A DNA stretch of 64,000 bases from an uncultured Gammaproteobacteria bacterium (GCA_947259705.1 CAMYNL010000005.1:112012-176011), one strand, 5' to 3'. Numbered from the stretch's first letter, positions 18,942-28,809 are shown. Translations and numbers: made by a program. Notes: generated by a model from the letters alone, not told the origin.

Positions 18942-18999
18942 TCCGGTCACAAACCTGGGCGGCCTGTTCCCGCGCCGCCCTGCCCTCGGCCAAACCACA

Positions 19000-19578
19000 T
19001 CAGTCAAGGGTGCCGGACCGCAGAGCCAAGTATTTGATGCGCGCCGCCAGTTCCAGCGAACACAGCCACTTATAGGCCTGGTTCAGGTTCTCGCCCCAGG
19101 CATATAGCCCGTGCCCACGCACGATCACTGCTGGATGACTGGCCAGGGCCTCGCCAACCAGGGCGGGCGACGCCGAAAAATAGTTCTCATAAGGGATGTC
19201 GATGACGGAAACGCCGTGCGTGAAGTAAAGATCTCCCTCCAGGTCCACGGGCTCAAACGGATTTCCGTCCATGGTCAGGGCGATGGCATGTACTGCGTGA
19301 CCATGCAGTACCGCTCGCGCGCGGGGGTTGCGGAGATAAACCTGGCGATGTAACGCAAGATCTGACGATGCCCCGGCGGCGGCCGCGCCTTCGAGGGCGC
19401 AACGCACGATCTGCCAGGGCTGCAGGGTGTCGGCGCAGGCGCCGGTGGGGGTAATCCAAAGGCTGTCCCCGTCGCGGACGGAGCCATTGCCGCTGTGGGA
19501 GTCATTGATGTCCCGCTCTCGCAGCAAGTGGTAATACTTCACCAATTCAAAGGTTTTATTACCCACATTTATCTCCAT
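19000..19578 (-). CDS. class II aldolase/adducin family protein
   Basis: A 192-residue zinc-dependent sugar-phosphate aldolase/epimerase/dehydratase type protein. Zinc ligands: VLHGHAVHA (two His, about residue 91-95) and VRGHGLYAWG (third His, about 153). The catalytic-region sequence ASSDLALHRQVY has Asp where fuculose-phosphate aldolase has Glu, as in AraD. NGSVRDGDSLWITPTGA is the phosphate-binding N-terminal part. MtnB-like dehydratase is an alternative. It stands convergent to the transferase pair (58 bases) and its substrate is unknown. Confidence 0.85.
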   Translation of the reverse strand: MEINVGNKTFELVKYYHLLRERDINDSHSGNGSVRDGDSLWITPTGACADTLQPWQIVRCALEGAAAAGASSDLALHRQVYLRNPRARAVLHGHAVHAIALTMDGNPFEPVDLEGDLYFTHGVSVIDIPYENYFSASPALVGEALASHPAVIVRGHGLYAWGENLNQAYKWLCSLELAARIKYLALRSGTLD

Positions 19579-19683
19579 AACTGCGATTTATTAAACTTAT
19601 AAACCCACCACGATAAATATATTGGTTATTTAAGCAATATTTGTATTTTTATTCTAGTTGTGGGTTTTAATTCTTATTGTAAT
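19579..19683. repeat. AT-rich nested inverted repeats between RND and aldolase genes
   Basis: This gap is strikingly AT-rich. AAACCCAC (19601-19608) pairs with GTGGGTTT (19660-19667), and inside it AAATATTG (19617-19624) pairs with CAATATTT (19635-19642), giving two nested eight-pair stems. It could terminate the RND transcript, bind a regulator of the aldolase gene, or both. The aldolase promoter must lie here if the gene is not read from the RND gene. Confidence 0.5.
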
Positions 19684-22017
19684 TTATATTTCAGCGCTAA
19701 GTGGGGTTGAGGTGACCTGTTGTGGGTCCGAATCGTCTCCATCGATGGCCATCAACAGCGGCGGCAGAAAAAAGAAATCGGCGAGCAATGCGAACGAAAT
19801 GGTGGTCGCCGTAAGCAACCCCATGTGCATGTTCACCAGATAGGCGGACTGGGCCAGGATCAGAAAGCCCAGCACCAGCACCACCGACGTCACCCACAAG
19901 GCCAGTCCGACAGTGGAGAATGCATAGCGCACTGCGGCCGGTGGATCCATGTTCTCTTCCTTGCGCGCGCGCATGTACTTGCTGAGAAAATGCACGGTAT
20001 CATCGACGATGATACCCAGCGACACGGCGCTGACGACCGAAACCGCCAGCCCTACATGACCCACCATCAGCCCCCACAAGCCGAAGGCCAGCCCCGCCGG
20101 GACAACGTTAGGCACCATGCTGATCAGACCGATCTTGAACGATCTCAGGGCTACAATCAGAATCAGCGCGATGAGGATCAACGCGGTTGTGGTACCTATC
20201 AGCATGCTGCGTATATTACGCCCCGTGATATACGAAAACATGACGTGGGGACTGGATGCTGTGATATCCCGTAACGTCGAGCCGGCATTCTCCCGCAACC
20301 ATTCCTGCGCACGTCGATCCAGATCCAGGGTCTCCCGAGTCGACAGGTTCTGCGTGGTCACCACGAAGCGGGTCGCCGATTTATCCACGTTAATCTGGTC
20401 GTTCAGATCCAGGCCGTAGGGCAGCGACATTTCGTAAAGCAGCAGATACTGCGCGGCTGTTTCCCGTGCTTCCGGCAGTCGATACCAGTCAGCATCATCC
20501 CCATGCAGGTTCATGTTCAAGCGCTTGAGAGTGTCAGTAATGGTGTTTACGTGCACTACCTCGGGTTGACCACGGAACCATTCCGCGAAGCGGCCCACGG
20601 TTGCAAGGAAATCGGGCTCCGAAATTCCTCCCGACTGCCCCGACTCGAGCGAGTAATGGAAGGTCGTGATCCCGGTGAGGTTGGCCGTCGTGTAGTCCGT
20701 TGCCCGACGAAAATCAATACTGTGGTCAAAATACGATACGAATTCATCGTTGAACTCGTTACGTGTCATGCATGCCATCAGCACCAGCATCAGTGGTCCA
20801 AGCCCCCAGAGCAGGGCGCGGCGGTGCGCAATTACGACGTCCGCGATACGTTCCATCGCCCCGCCACCCTTTGCCTTCTTAGGTTTGATATGCACCGGCA
20901 TCAACATCAGGAAAGCGGGAAGAAAGGTCACTGACAAGACAAACGCCGCCGCCACGCCCACCGCGACCAGGTTCCCCATGTCACGAAAGGGCGGGACGTC
21001 TCCCAGGTTCATGCTCAAGAATCCCACCGCCGTCGTTAAGCTGGTGAGAAACACGGGCTGCAGGTTGATGCGCAGACTTCTGATCAGCGCATCCGCCTTA
21101 TTCATGCCGCCATGCATAGCATGAACGAAGTTCGTCAGAATATGCACGCTGTCGGCAACCGCCAGGGTCAGGATGATGGTTGGCGCACTGGCCGATGCCC
21201 CGGTGAGCTTGATACCCATCCAGCCCGCCACGCCCATGGCGAATATTGCAGCGAAAGCGGTCACCAGCACGGCGCCCAGGGTACCTGCCACCGAACGGGT
21301 CATCAGCCCCAAAGCTACAATGACGACCGCGAACATCAGCGGCACCAGCGTCATTACGTCGTGGCGGGACGCTTCCGGAAAAGCATTGTTCATCATCACA
21401 ATGCCAGTGAGCCGCACCTCGATTTCCGGGTGGCGCTCGCGGAATCGTTGCGCCAGATCCCTGACGAAATCGACGATCTCAGGCACTTCGTAATCCGTTC
21501 TGAGACCGGGTGTCTGCACGGTAACGTTAATTCCGGTGACGTGCCCGCGTTCCGAAACCAGCCGGTTTCGTAACAGTGGTTCCGTCCGGGCCACCGTGCG
21601 TATCGCGTCGATATCAGCGCTGGTGAGATCTTGCGCATCCGAGTACAAGTCACCCACCACGAGATCGTCTTTCAGCGCCCGAGTGTGCTGAAAATTTGAG
21701 AGTGAGTCTACCCGGAACGAATAGGGGACCTGCCAGGCCTCCTTGGTCAACCACTCCACAGCGGCAAGCGTATCGACGGAAAACACTTCACCGCTCCGAG
21801 GGGTCAGCACGAACAGCACATTGTCGTGCTTCGAGTAAGTGTTCTGTATCGCCTCGAAACTTGTGAGCTGTGGATTGTCTTTGCTGAACCAGACCCGGTA
21901 GTCGCTGTCGAAATGAAGGGTGCGCGCGCCACTACCCACCACCGCGATCACAGCAAGCGTTACGACGCATACTAGATAGCGCCAGCGAATGGCCCAATGC
22001 GCGAACCTGCGGCCCAT
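19684..22017 (-). CDS. RND/MMPL-family transporter (SSD-type exporter)
   Basis: A 777-residue inner-membrane protein with the two-fold RND layout: a first membrane helix (about 13-33), a large periplasmic loop (35-220) and a cluster of helices (about 225-395). The second half repeats this with a helix near 405, a loop (425-605), and helices to 765. Repeated GxxxD elements (LAVADSVHILT and SLGIIVDDTVHFL) supply the proton-relay Asp residues. It resembles the HpnN/MMPL group that moves lipids or hydrophobic compounds. No membrane-fusion or outer-membrane partner is nearby. The cargo is unknown. Confidence 0.9.
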   Translation of the reverse strand: MGRRFAHWAIRWRYLVCVVTLAVIAVVGSGARTLHFDSDYRVWFSKDNPQLTSFEAIQNTYSKHDNVLFVLTPRSGEVFSVDTLAAVEWLTKEAWQVPYSFRVDSLSNFQHTRALKDDLVVGDLYSDAQDLTSADIDAIRTVARTEPLLRNRLVSERGHVTGINVTVQTPGLRTDYEVPEIVDFVRDLAQRFRERHPEIEVRLTGIVMMNNAFPEASRHDVMTLVPLMFAVVIVALGLMTRSVAGTLGAVLVTAFAAIFAMGVAGWMGIKLTGASASAPTIILTLAVADSVHILTNFVHAMHGGMNKADALIRSLRINLQPVFLTSLTTAVGFLSMNLGDVPPFRDMGNLVAVGVAAAFVLSVTFLPAFLMLMPVHIKPKKAKGGGAMERIADVVIAHRRALLWGLGPLMLVLMACMTRNEFNDEFVSYFDHSIDFRRATDYTTANLTGITTFHYSLESGQSGGISEPDFLATVGRFAEWFRGQPEVVHVNTITDTLKRLNMNLHGDDADWYRLPEARETAAQYLLLYEMSLPYGLDLNDQINVDKSATRFVVTTQNLSTRETLDLDRRAQEWLRENAGSTLRDITASSPHVMFSYITGRNIRSMLIGTTTALILIALILIVALRSFKIGLISMVPNVVPAGLAFGLWGLMVGHVGLAVSVVSAVSLGIIVDDTVHFLSKYMRARKEENMDPPAAVRYAFSTVGLALWVTSVVLVLGFLILAQSAYLVNMHMGLLTATTISFALLADFFFLPPLLMAIDGDDSDPQQVTSTPLSAEI

Positions 22018-22306
22018 CCGTCAGCGCACTCCCCATTCCGACTTCACCGCGTGCCGCGCTGATATTCGGGAGCGCCCTCGGGACCACGCCTGATGGAACG
22101 CGGTGCCCTCCGGGCTCTGCCCGTTCACAGCGGGACGTTCTTCGCCGCCGGCGCCGAACGGCGCCCGGGACCGCCTCCGCCGTAAACCACCCGCCATGTA
22201 ATTCTGCGGCGGTAATGGTTGCGTGCTATCGGAGCCATGCCGAGCAGTATGTTAATGGCATGCAATCAAGTCAATTACGGAGCCGATCACGAGCACCTGT
22301 CTGTTC
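22018..22306. other. intergenic region between TrkH and RND genes
   Basis: About 290 GC-rich bases between two minus-strand genes. It holds a small inverted repeat (GGCGCCGAACGGCGCC type near 22150-22170). No convincing ORF or promoter was seen. Confidence 0.3.
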
Positions 22307-23758
22307 TCAGCTGCGCCAGAAGGACGCGGTGAACAGCACCAGCAGGGTAAACAACTCGAGCCGACCCAGCAGCATGGTAAAACAAAGTACCCACTTACCT
22401 ACCGTGCCGACCCCGGCATAGGTGCCGGCCACCTCCCCAAGGCCGGGACCCAGATTGTTGAGGCAGGCGGCGACCGCGGAGAACGCGGTGATCCAGTCCA
22501 GTCCTGTCGCCACCAGCACGACGCTGAGACTCACGTAGCACAAGATATACAAGGAAAAGAAGGCCCATACCGCCTGAATGACGCCATCCGGAATCGGCTT
22601 CCTGCCGAGCTTCAGCGACAGCATAGCGTTAGGGTGTATCAGCCGCATTATCTCGCGCCAGCCCTGCTTGTACAGCAACATTATCCGTATCACCTTGATC
22701 CCGCCGGCAGTGGAACCCGCGCAACCGCCGATGAAACTCAGAAAAAGCAGCAGCAACGGCAGGAAGGAGGGCCACCAGTGATAGCCCCCGGTCGTGAAGC
22801 CGGTCGTTGTGGCAATGGAGACCACTTGGAACACCCCCTGACGCAGCGCCTCGTCGGGGTTCTGGAAAACCGAGTAGGTTTGAAGGCCGATCACCGCAAC
22901 CACGCAGGCGGTGCTGACCAGCACCGCGTACACCATTGCTTCCGGATCGCGAAAGTACGCGGCGATGCTTCGAGAGCGCCAGGCGACGAAATGGAGCGCA
23001 AAGTTCACACCCGAAACAAGCATGAAGACGACGGCGATGTAATCAATCAGGGCACTGTCAAAATACAGCATGTTTGCATCGTGGGTGGAGAAACCGCCGA
23101 TGGCTACCGTCGAAAAACTATGGCCCACGGCGTCGAACAGCTCCATGCCGGCTACCCAGTAACACAGGGCACAGACCACGGTCAGTCCCAGATAGATATA
23201 CCAGAGGGCCTTGGCGGTCTCGGTGATGCGGGGCGTCAATTTGGTGTCTTTCATGGGCCCCGGCGTCTCGGCCCGGTAAAGCTGCATGCCACCGACGCCC
23301 AGCATGGGCATGACCGCCACCGCCAACACGATGATGCCCATGCCACCGAGCCATTGCAGCTGCTGCCGGTAGTAACGAATCGCTTCCGGCAGCTGGTCGA
23401 TCCCGCTCATGACGGTGGCGCCGGTGGTGGTGAGTCCGGATATGGATTCGAAAAAAGCGTCGGTAAAGCTGAGGTGGGGATCCGTGGCCAGATAGAGTGG
23501 GATGGAGCCAAACAGGGCCAGCACGGTCCAGAACAGCACTACCACCATGAAACCGTCCCGGAACCGAAGCTCGCGCGATACCCGGTTAGTGGTCAGCCAG
23601 AGTACTAATCCGGTGCTGAACGTGGCCGCGAACGCCACCAGAAACGGCGCAGATGCGCCATCCTGATAGATCATGGAAACCATCACCGGCGGCAACAGTG
23701 TGGTGCTGAACATCACCAGCAGCACGCCGAGCAACTTTAGCACTACCAGAATTTGCAT
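22307..23758 (-). CDS. trkH: Trk potassium uptake channel subunit
   Basis: A 483-residue inner-membrane K+ translocating subunit. Four pore repeats (M1-P-M2) carry the selectivity-type glycines: 'GLTTTGATV', 'VAIGGFSTH', 'ATTTGFTTGG' and 'NNLGPGLG'. About ten membrane helices are visible. The positively charged intramembrane-loop segment (FIGGCAGSTAGGIKVIR) is typical of TrkH. It ends the def-to-trkH minus-strand gene run and stands 30 bases after trkA, its regulatory partner. Confidence 0.96.
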   Translation of the reverse strand: MQILVVLKLLGVLLVMFSTTLLPPVMVSMIYQDGASAPFLVAFAATFSTGLVLWLTTNRVSRELRFRDGFMVVVLFWTVLALFGSIPLYLATDPHLSFTDAFFESISGLTTTGATVMSGIDQLPEAIRYYRQQLQWLGGMGIIVLAVAVMPMLGVGGMQLYRAETPGPMKDTKLTPRITETAKALWYIYLGLTVVCALCYWVAGMELFDAVGHSFSTVAIGGFSTHDANMLYFDSALIDYIAVVFMLVSGVNFALHFVAWRSRSIAAYFRDPEAMVYAVLVSTACVVAVIGLQTYSVFQNPDEALRQGVFQVVSIATTTGFTTGGYHWWPSFLPLLLLFLSFIGGCAGSTAGGIKVIRIMLLYKQGWREIMRLIHPNAMLSLKLGRKPIPDGVIQAVWAFFSLYILCYVSLSVVLVATGLDWITAFSAVAACLNNLGPGLGEVAGTYAGVGTVGKWVLCFTMLLGRLELFTLLVLFTASFWRS

Positions 23759-23788
23759 AGGAGTTGCGGCGCCCCGGGGTCCCGCGGT

Positions 23789-25165
23789 TCAGACGAAAGT
23801 CACGTCGACCTGAAACAGCCTTTCTACTTCGGGGATGTGTTTCTTGTCGACCATGAAAAGTATCACGTGATCTTCGGGCTGAATGACGGTGTCCTTATGC
23901 GCTATCAGTACCGCACCGTCTCGCAGTATGGCGCCGATTCCTGTCCCCGGCGGCAGGGGAATATCGCGCACGCCGCGGCCAATCACACGGGATGACTTTT
24001 CGTCGCCATGGGCGATGGCCTCAATAGCCTCGGCGCGTCCTCCACGCAGCGAATGGACGGCGACTACGTCCCCGCGGCGGATGTGGGCGAGTATGCTGCC
24101 GACCGTCACCGTGCGGGGAGAGATTACGATATCCAGTTCGCTGTGCTCGAACAGATCGACATAAACGGAACGGTTGATCAGCGCCATCACCCGCCGCGCC
24201 CCCAGCCGCTTGGCGAGCATCGCGGACAGGATGTTGGCTTCGTCATTGTTGGTCACCGAACAGAATACGTCCATGCTTTGTATGTTCTCCTGCTGCAGCA
24301 TTTCTTCGTCGGCGGCATCACCATGAAGCACCACGGTGTTGTCCAGACCGTCGGCAATGTATTCCGCCCGCTTCATGTCGCGCTCCACGATTTTAACGTT
24401 GTAGCTGTTGTCTTCCAGTTCCCTGGCCAGCCGATAGCCTATGTTTCCGCCGCCCGCCAGCATGACCCGGTAGACGGATTTCTCCAGCTTGCGCATCTCG
24501 CTCATCACCGAACGTATGTGCTGGCGGGCAGCGACAAAAAACACCTCGTCATCGGACTCAATCACCGTTGTCGCGGTAGGCGTGATGACCTGATCACCAC
24601 GATAAACTGCCGCAACCCGGGTGTCGATCTTCGGCATGTGTTCCCTCAACTCGACCAGCGGATGACCAACGAGGGGACCGCCGTGCACCGCGCGCACGGC
24701 CACCAACTGGATCTTACCGCTCGCAAATTCCAGCACCTGGGAAGCACTGGGGTACTCGATGAGTCGCATGATATGGTCGGTGATGAACTGTTCCGGACTG
24801 ATCAGGACATCCACGGGGATGGCCTCGGGACCGAAGATTTCGCCACAGCTGAGGTATTCCGGGGTCCGGATGCGCGCAATCTTGGTCGGGGTATGGAACC
24901 TGGCTCCTGCCACGGTACAGGCCACCATGTTGACCTCATCGCTGTTGGTCACCGCCAACAGCAGGTCTGCGTCCTCCGCGCCCGCCTGGGTTAGGACGTG
25001 AGGATAGGATGCGTTGCCGACCACCGTGCGTATATCCAGGCGGTCCTGAAGCATGCGCAATACCGCGGCGTCGGTATCAACCAGCGTGACGTCATTGGCT
25101 TCCCCGGCAAGAATGTCGGCCATCGACGACCCGACCTGTCCGGCGCCGAGGATTATGATCTTCAT
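23789..25165 (-). CDS. trkA: Trk system NAD-binding gating protein
   Basis: A 458-residue cytosolic ring-forming regulator of TrkH. It has two RCK modules: Rossmann motif IIILGAGQVGSSMA (residues 3-16) with RCK_C domain, then a second Rossmann motif MLAGGGNIGYRLA (about 235) with a second RCK_C domain. Both glycine-rich nucleotide sites look functional. Standard length. Encoded between ntrX and trkH. Confidence 0.97.
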   Translation of the reverse strand: MKIIILGAGQVGSSMADILAGEANDVTLVDTDAAVLRMLQDRLDIRTVVGNASYPHVLTQAGAEDADLLLAVTNSDEVNMVACTVAGARFHTPTKIARIRTPEYLSCGEIFGPEAIPVDVLISPEQFITDHIMRLIEYPSASQVLEFASGKIQLVAVRAVHGGPLVGHPLVELREHMPKIDTRVAAVYRGDQVITPTATTVIESDDEVFFVAARQHIRSVMSEMRKLEKSVYRVMLAGGGNIGYRLARELEDNSYNVKIVERDMKRAEYIADGLDNTVVLHGDAADEEMLQQENIQSMDVFCSVTNNDEANILSAMLAKRLGARRVMALINRSVYVDLFEHSELDIVISPRTVTVGSILAHIRRGDVVAVHSLRGGRAEAIEAIAHGDEKSSRVIGRGVRDIPLPPGTGIGAILRDGAVLIAHKDTVIQPEDHVILFMVDKKHIPEVERLFQVDVTFV

Positions 25166-25195
25166 ATCAGTACCTGGTGGCTGGCAGGCATGTTT

Positions 25196-26566
25196 TTATT
25201 GTTGTTTCGCGGACTTTGGATCAATGCCCAGGCCTTTCAATTTTCGGTAGAGATGGGTGCGCTCCATGCCGACCAACTGGGCAAGCTCGCTCACGTTCCC
25301 TCCCACCTGGCGCAGATGAAACAGCAGGTAAGATCTTTCGAACTGGTCCCTCGCATCGCGCAACGGCAGCGAGAACACTGAATCCGGAAACTCCGGTTCC
25401 GCATCGGCAGGCCTTCGCCCCAGCGCGTTTTCCACCTCCTCCGGGCTAACATCGCCGTCGCGCTTCAGTATCAACAAACGCTGCACTAGGTTCTTCAATT
25501 CCCGAACATTTCCGGGCCAATGATGGTTGCGCAAAACGTTCAGCGCGCCGGTGGAGAACCTGCGGTACGGCAACCGCTCCTTCTCTACCATCCAGTCAAG
25601 ATAGAACTCCACCAACTCCGGGACGTCCTCGACATGATCACGCAGCGGGGGCACGTGAATGGGCACCACATTGAGTCGATAATAGAGGTCTTCGCGAAAC
25701 CGGCTCTCGGCAACTGCAGTTGCCAGATTCTGATTGGTGGTGGCAATGATGCGCACGTCAACGTCTACATACCGCTGCCCTCCGACCCGCAGAAACCGGC
25801 TTTCCACCAGTGCGCTCAGGAGCTTGGCCTGCACTTCGAGGTCCGTGTCCGCGATCTCGTCGAGGACCAGAGTGCCGCCCTTGGCCTCTTCAAGACGCCC
25901 AGCCCCGATGACCGGACCCTGCTCACTGCCGAACAACTGCACGGCGATGCTTTGCTCGGGCACCGCGGCCAGACTCACCTCCACGAACGGCTCTTCTCGT
26001 CGGGCGCTTTGCAGGTGCAAAGCCCTTGCCACCACACCCTTGCCGCTGCCCGGCTCACCGGTGATCAGTACCCAGCTGTCGGTGGGGGCGATGCGGGACA
26101 CCTGCTCACGAAGAGTGGACATGATCCGGCTCTTCCCCACCAGCGTCGACGCGGGTTCCAGTCGTACGCGCAGGCGCTGGTTTTCGCGCCGCAGCTGATC
26201 GCTTTGCAGTGCACGATTGATCGTGACCAGTAGTTTGGCCGTTGACAGGGGCTTCTCCAGGAAATCGTAGGCCCCGAAGCGCACGGCCTCCACCGCGGTC
26301 TCCACGTTTCCATGACCGGAAATCATAATGACGGGCACGTCGGGCCCGTTGCCGCTGGCCCACTCCTTCAGCAGGGTGATGCCGTCAGTGCCCGGCATCC
26401 AGATGTCGAGCAGAATCAAATCGACATTGCCGCCGGCGCCAAGCTTCCTGGCCCGCTCCGCGTTCTCTGCCGTGACCACAGAATAGTTTTCATCCTCGAG
26501 AATATCCTGCAGGACCTGGCGGATGTCTGGTTCGTCATCGACTACGAGGATGGTCTGTGCACTCAC
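25196..26566 (-). CDS. ntrX: NtrX-type response regulator lacking the GAFTGA loop
   Basis: A 456-residue regulator with receiver domain (residues 4-120; phosphorylatable Asp in LILLDIWMPGTDG), AAA+ domain (Walker A GEPGSGKG, Walker B TLVLDEIAD) and a Fis-type HTH (VSELAQLVGMERTHLYRKLK). The sigma-54-contacting GAFTGA segment is replaced by a shorter EQGPVIGAG stretch, as in several NtrX proteins, so direct sigma-54 activation is doubtful. The GTG start overlaps the ntrY stop by 4 bases. Likely role: nitrogen or redox/envelope response with NtrY. Confidence 0.93.
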   Translation of the reverse strand: MSAQTILVVDDEPDIRQVLQDILEDENYSVVTAENAERARKLGAGGNVDLILLDIWMPGTDGITLLKEWASGNGPDVPVIMISGHGNVETAVEAVRFGAYDFLEKPLSTAKLLVTINRALQSDQLRRENQRLRVRLEPASTLVGKSRIMSTLREQVSRIAPTDSWVLITGEPGSGKGVVARALHLQSARREEPFVEVSLAAVPEQSIAVQLFGSEQGPVIGAGRLEEAKGGTLVLDEIADTDLEVQAKLLSALVESRFLRVGGQRYVDVDVRIIATTNQNLATAVAESRFREDLYYRLNVVPIHVPPLRDHVEDVPELVEFYLDWMVEKERLPYRRFSTGALNVLRNHHWPGNVRELKNLVQRLLILKRDGDVSPEEVENALGRRPADAEPEFPDSVFSLPLRDARDQFERSYLLFHLRQVGGNVSELAQLVGMERTHLYRKLKGLGIDPKSAKQQ

Positions 26567-28809
26567 GCAGTTTTACCCCCGACCCTGCGTTTTCTGGCCA
26601 GCCTGATGTTAAGGTCGGTGACGTTGCTGGCGGTCTCCCACACTACCGGAAAGCGGACGGTCATCTTCACGCCACCACCGCTCTTGTTTTCCACCCAAAT
26701 AGCCCCGCCATGCTCTTCCACTATCCGTTTGACGATTGCCAGGCCGAGACCGGTTCCTTTCTCCTTGGTGGTGACGTAAGGCTCGAACAGCCGGTCCATG
26801 ATATCGTCAGGTATCCCCGGACCGTTGTCGATGACCTCCAGCTCTATGTATTGCCGGTCTGACTCCACCACGCTTCTCGTCAGCAACTTCAACTCGGGCT
26901 CGGTGACGCTGACCAGTGCATCACGGGCGTTGATGAAAAGATTGTTCAGTACCTGGCGCAGTCGGCCTATATCCGCGTTCAGCGGCGGCAGCTCCTCCGC
27001 CAGGTCAAAGCTTATCCGCAGCGGTGAATCCTCGCGCTGGTGGAGCTCGGCCACATCCTGCACCAGTTGGTTCAGATTTACGGGATTGAGCTCCAACTTC
27101 ACCGGTTGCGCATAACTGGAAAACGCGTTGACCATGTCTTTCATGGATTCCACCTGCTGCGCAATGGTGCGAGTGGCGCGGTCCAGCGTCGTACGGTCAC
27201 CGGGTTCCACTTTGTCGAGGTATTTGTTTCGGATACGCTCCGCCGACAACTGTATCGGCGTCAGTGGATTCTTGATCTCGTGGGCCAGGCGCCGCGCCAC
27301 CTCTCCCCAGGCCGCATCGCGCTGAGCCTGGATGAGGTCGGTGACATCGTCAAACAGCACCACGAAGCCACCCCGTTTGGCGCCTTTGCCGGTGATCTTC
27401 GCGCCACGGACCATCAGGACCTGGCGGCCGTGCTTGCCGAAGATGGTTATTTCGGCCTGCCAGTCAGCGAGCCCCCTTCGTACGGCATCGTCGATCGCGG
27501 CAAACAGGGGTTCGAATCTCGGCTGTTGCCGCCGAATGTCATCCAGCGCCTCACCTTCCGCGCTGGCAAGGTCCACACCCAGGATCTGCGCGGTGGCCAC
27601 ATTGCGCGTCAGCAGTCGGCGCTGCCGATCGAACGACAGCACGCCCGAAGACAGGTGACCAAGCAGGGCTTCCAGGTAAGCCCGCTGATCCTCCGCCTCG
27701 CGCTGGCTGCGACGCGCGGCGTTCTGGGCCCTGTTGATCTGGCGCGTCATCTCATTGAAGGATTTCACCAGCACACCCAGTTCGTCGCCGCTGGTGACCG
27801 GCAGTTTCTTGCGGTAGTTGCCTTCCGCCACCGCGCGGGTCCCCTCGGCCAGGTCACGCAGGGGCGAGGCCATGTGCCGCGAAATCAGGATCGCACCCCA
27901 TACCGCCAACAGCATCGCAACCAGGGTCACCAGTGTCAGCGTGAGGATCAGGCTGAACTTCAAAGGGCCTCGGGAAAATACCATTTGGCGATACTGCGCC
28001 AAGGCGGACTCGACACTGTTCGCCAGCTTGGCGTAGCGAAGGGGCAGCAACTCGAGAGCCTGCAGTACCTGGATGGGTTCGCCCATGCTGCCCGAGTAGA
28101 CCGGAACGACGATACGCAGCTGGTGCACGTCGGCGGATCGCGGCTCGAGACTAACGTAGCGCTGTCCCTGTCTCACCTGCGAGAGTATGGCCTCATCGGG
28201 AGTGTCGGGTATCAGGAACTGGGCTTCCTGGTGGCTGGAGGCAATGATGCGTCCCGCCGTCGTATACAAAGACAGCTCCAGGTACTCGCGTTGCTCACGC
28301 TCTTCATCCAGCAACTGGATGGTCTCGAGGCTGCTGGTGGATTCCGCTAGCCGCGCCGCGCTCTCGAGCACCTTGTCCACGGCGTCCTGCTTGATCGTTT
28401 CTAGGGTGGTCTGTCCGAGCAGCAGGGCATCGTCGACTGCCTGCTCAACGCGTACGTCGAACCAGCTGTCCACACCCTTGCTCAGGAACTGCACTGAAAA
28501 GTAATAGACCATGGACAGCGGCAGTACGACCAGCAGTACGAACATGCCGACCATGCGCAGGGTGAGCCGTGAGCCGAGAACCTGCGAGCGGAACTGCCGC
28601 CACAATCGCCACAGGTTTCCAGCAATCAGGGCGAGCAGCGTGACGATGCCCATGATATTCACCGCCAGCAATATCGAATAGAACTCGCCCGTGACCTTGG
28701 CGTGCTGGGCCGCGGAGGTCAGCAGGAAGAGCGTCAGGATCAGCACCAGCGACAATACGACCGCCGACACCGGTCCGAAAAAGACACGAATCAGGGATTT
28801 ATCTGCCAT
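26563..28809 (-). CDS. ntrY: NtrY-type membrane sensor histidine kinase
   Basis: A 748-residue kinase with three N-terminal membrane helices (about 8-32, 42-66, 84-108), a periplasmic segment (110-290), a fourth helix (about 291-311), HAMP domain (315-365), PAS domain (about 380-490), HisKA (phospho-His in RRLAHEIKNPLTP, about residue 511) and HATPase (N-box NLFINARDA, DNGPGIPD, GTGLGLAIVK). This is the complete NtrY architecture. It is read between DUF4390 and ntrX with overlaps on both sides. Confidence 0.95.
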   Translation of the reverse strand: MADKSLIRVFFGPVSAVVLSLVLILTLFLLTSAAQHAKVTGEFYSILLAVNIMGIVTLLALIAGNLWRLWRQFRSQVLGSRLTLRMVGMFVLLVVLPLSMVYYFSVQFLSKGVDSWFDVRVEQAVDDALLLGQTTLETIKQDAVDKVLESAARLAESTSSLETIQLLDEEREQREYLELSLYTTAGRIIASSHQEAQFLIPDTPDEAILSQVRQGQRYVSLEPRSADVHQLRIVVPVYSGSMGEPIQVLQALELLPLRYAKLANSVESALAQYRQMVFSRGPLKFSLILTLTLVTLVAMLLAVWGAILISRHMASPLRDLAEGTRAVAEGNYRKKLPVTSGDELGVLVKSFNEMTRQINRAQNAARRSQREAEDQRAYLEALLGHLSSGVLSFDRQRRLLTRNVATAQILGVDLASAEGEALDDIRRQQPRFEPLFAAIDDAVRRGLADWQAEITIFGKHGRQVLMVRGAKITGKGAKRGGFVVLFDDVTDLIQAQRDAAWGEVARRLAHEIKNPLTPIQLSAERIRNKYLDKVEPGDRTTLDRATRTIAQQVESMKDMVNAFSSYAQPVKLELNPVNLNQLVQDVAELHQREDSPLRISFDLAEELPPLNADIGRLRQVLNNLFINARDALVSVTEPELKLLTRSVVESDRQYIELEVIDNGPGIPDDIMDRLFEPYVTTKEKGTGLGLAIVKRIVEEHGGAIWVENKSGGGVKMTVRFPVVWETASNVTDLNIRLARKRRVGGKTA

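Noticed and set aside
27505-27530. GGTTCGAATCTC, resembling a tRNA T-arm
   Set aside because: It lies inside ntrY and has no matching acceptor, D or anticodon stems.
27040-28350. Plus-strand ORF of 436 codons opposite ntrY
   Set aside because: Antisense shadow of the ntrY kinase; no ribosome site and no recognisable protein pattern.
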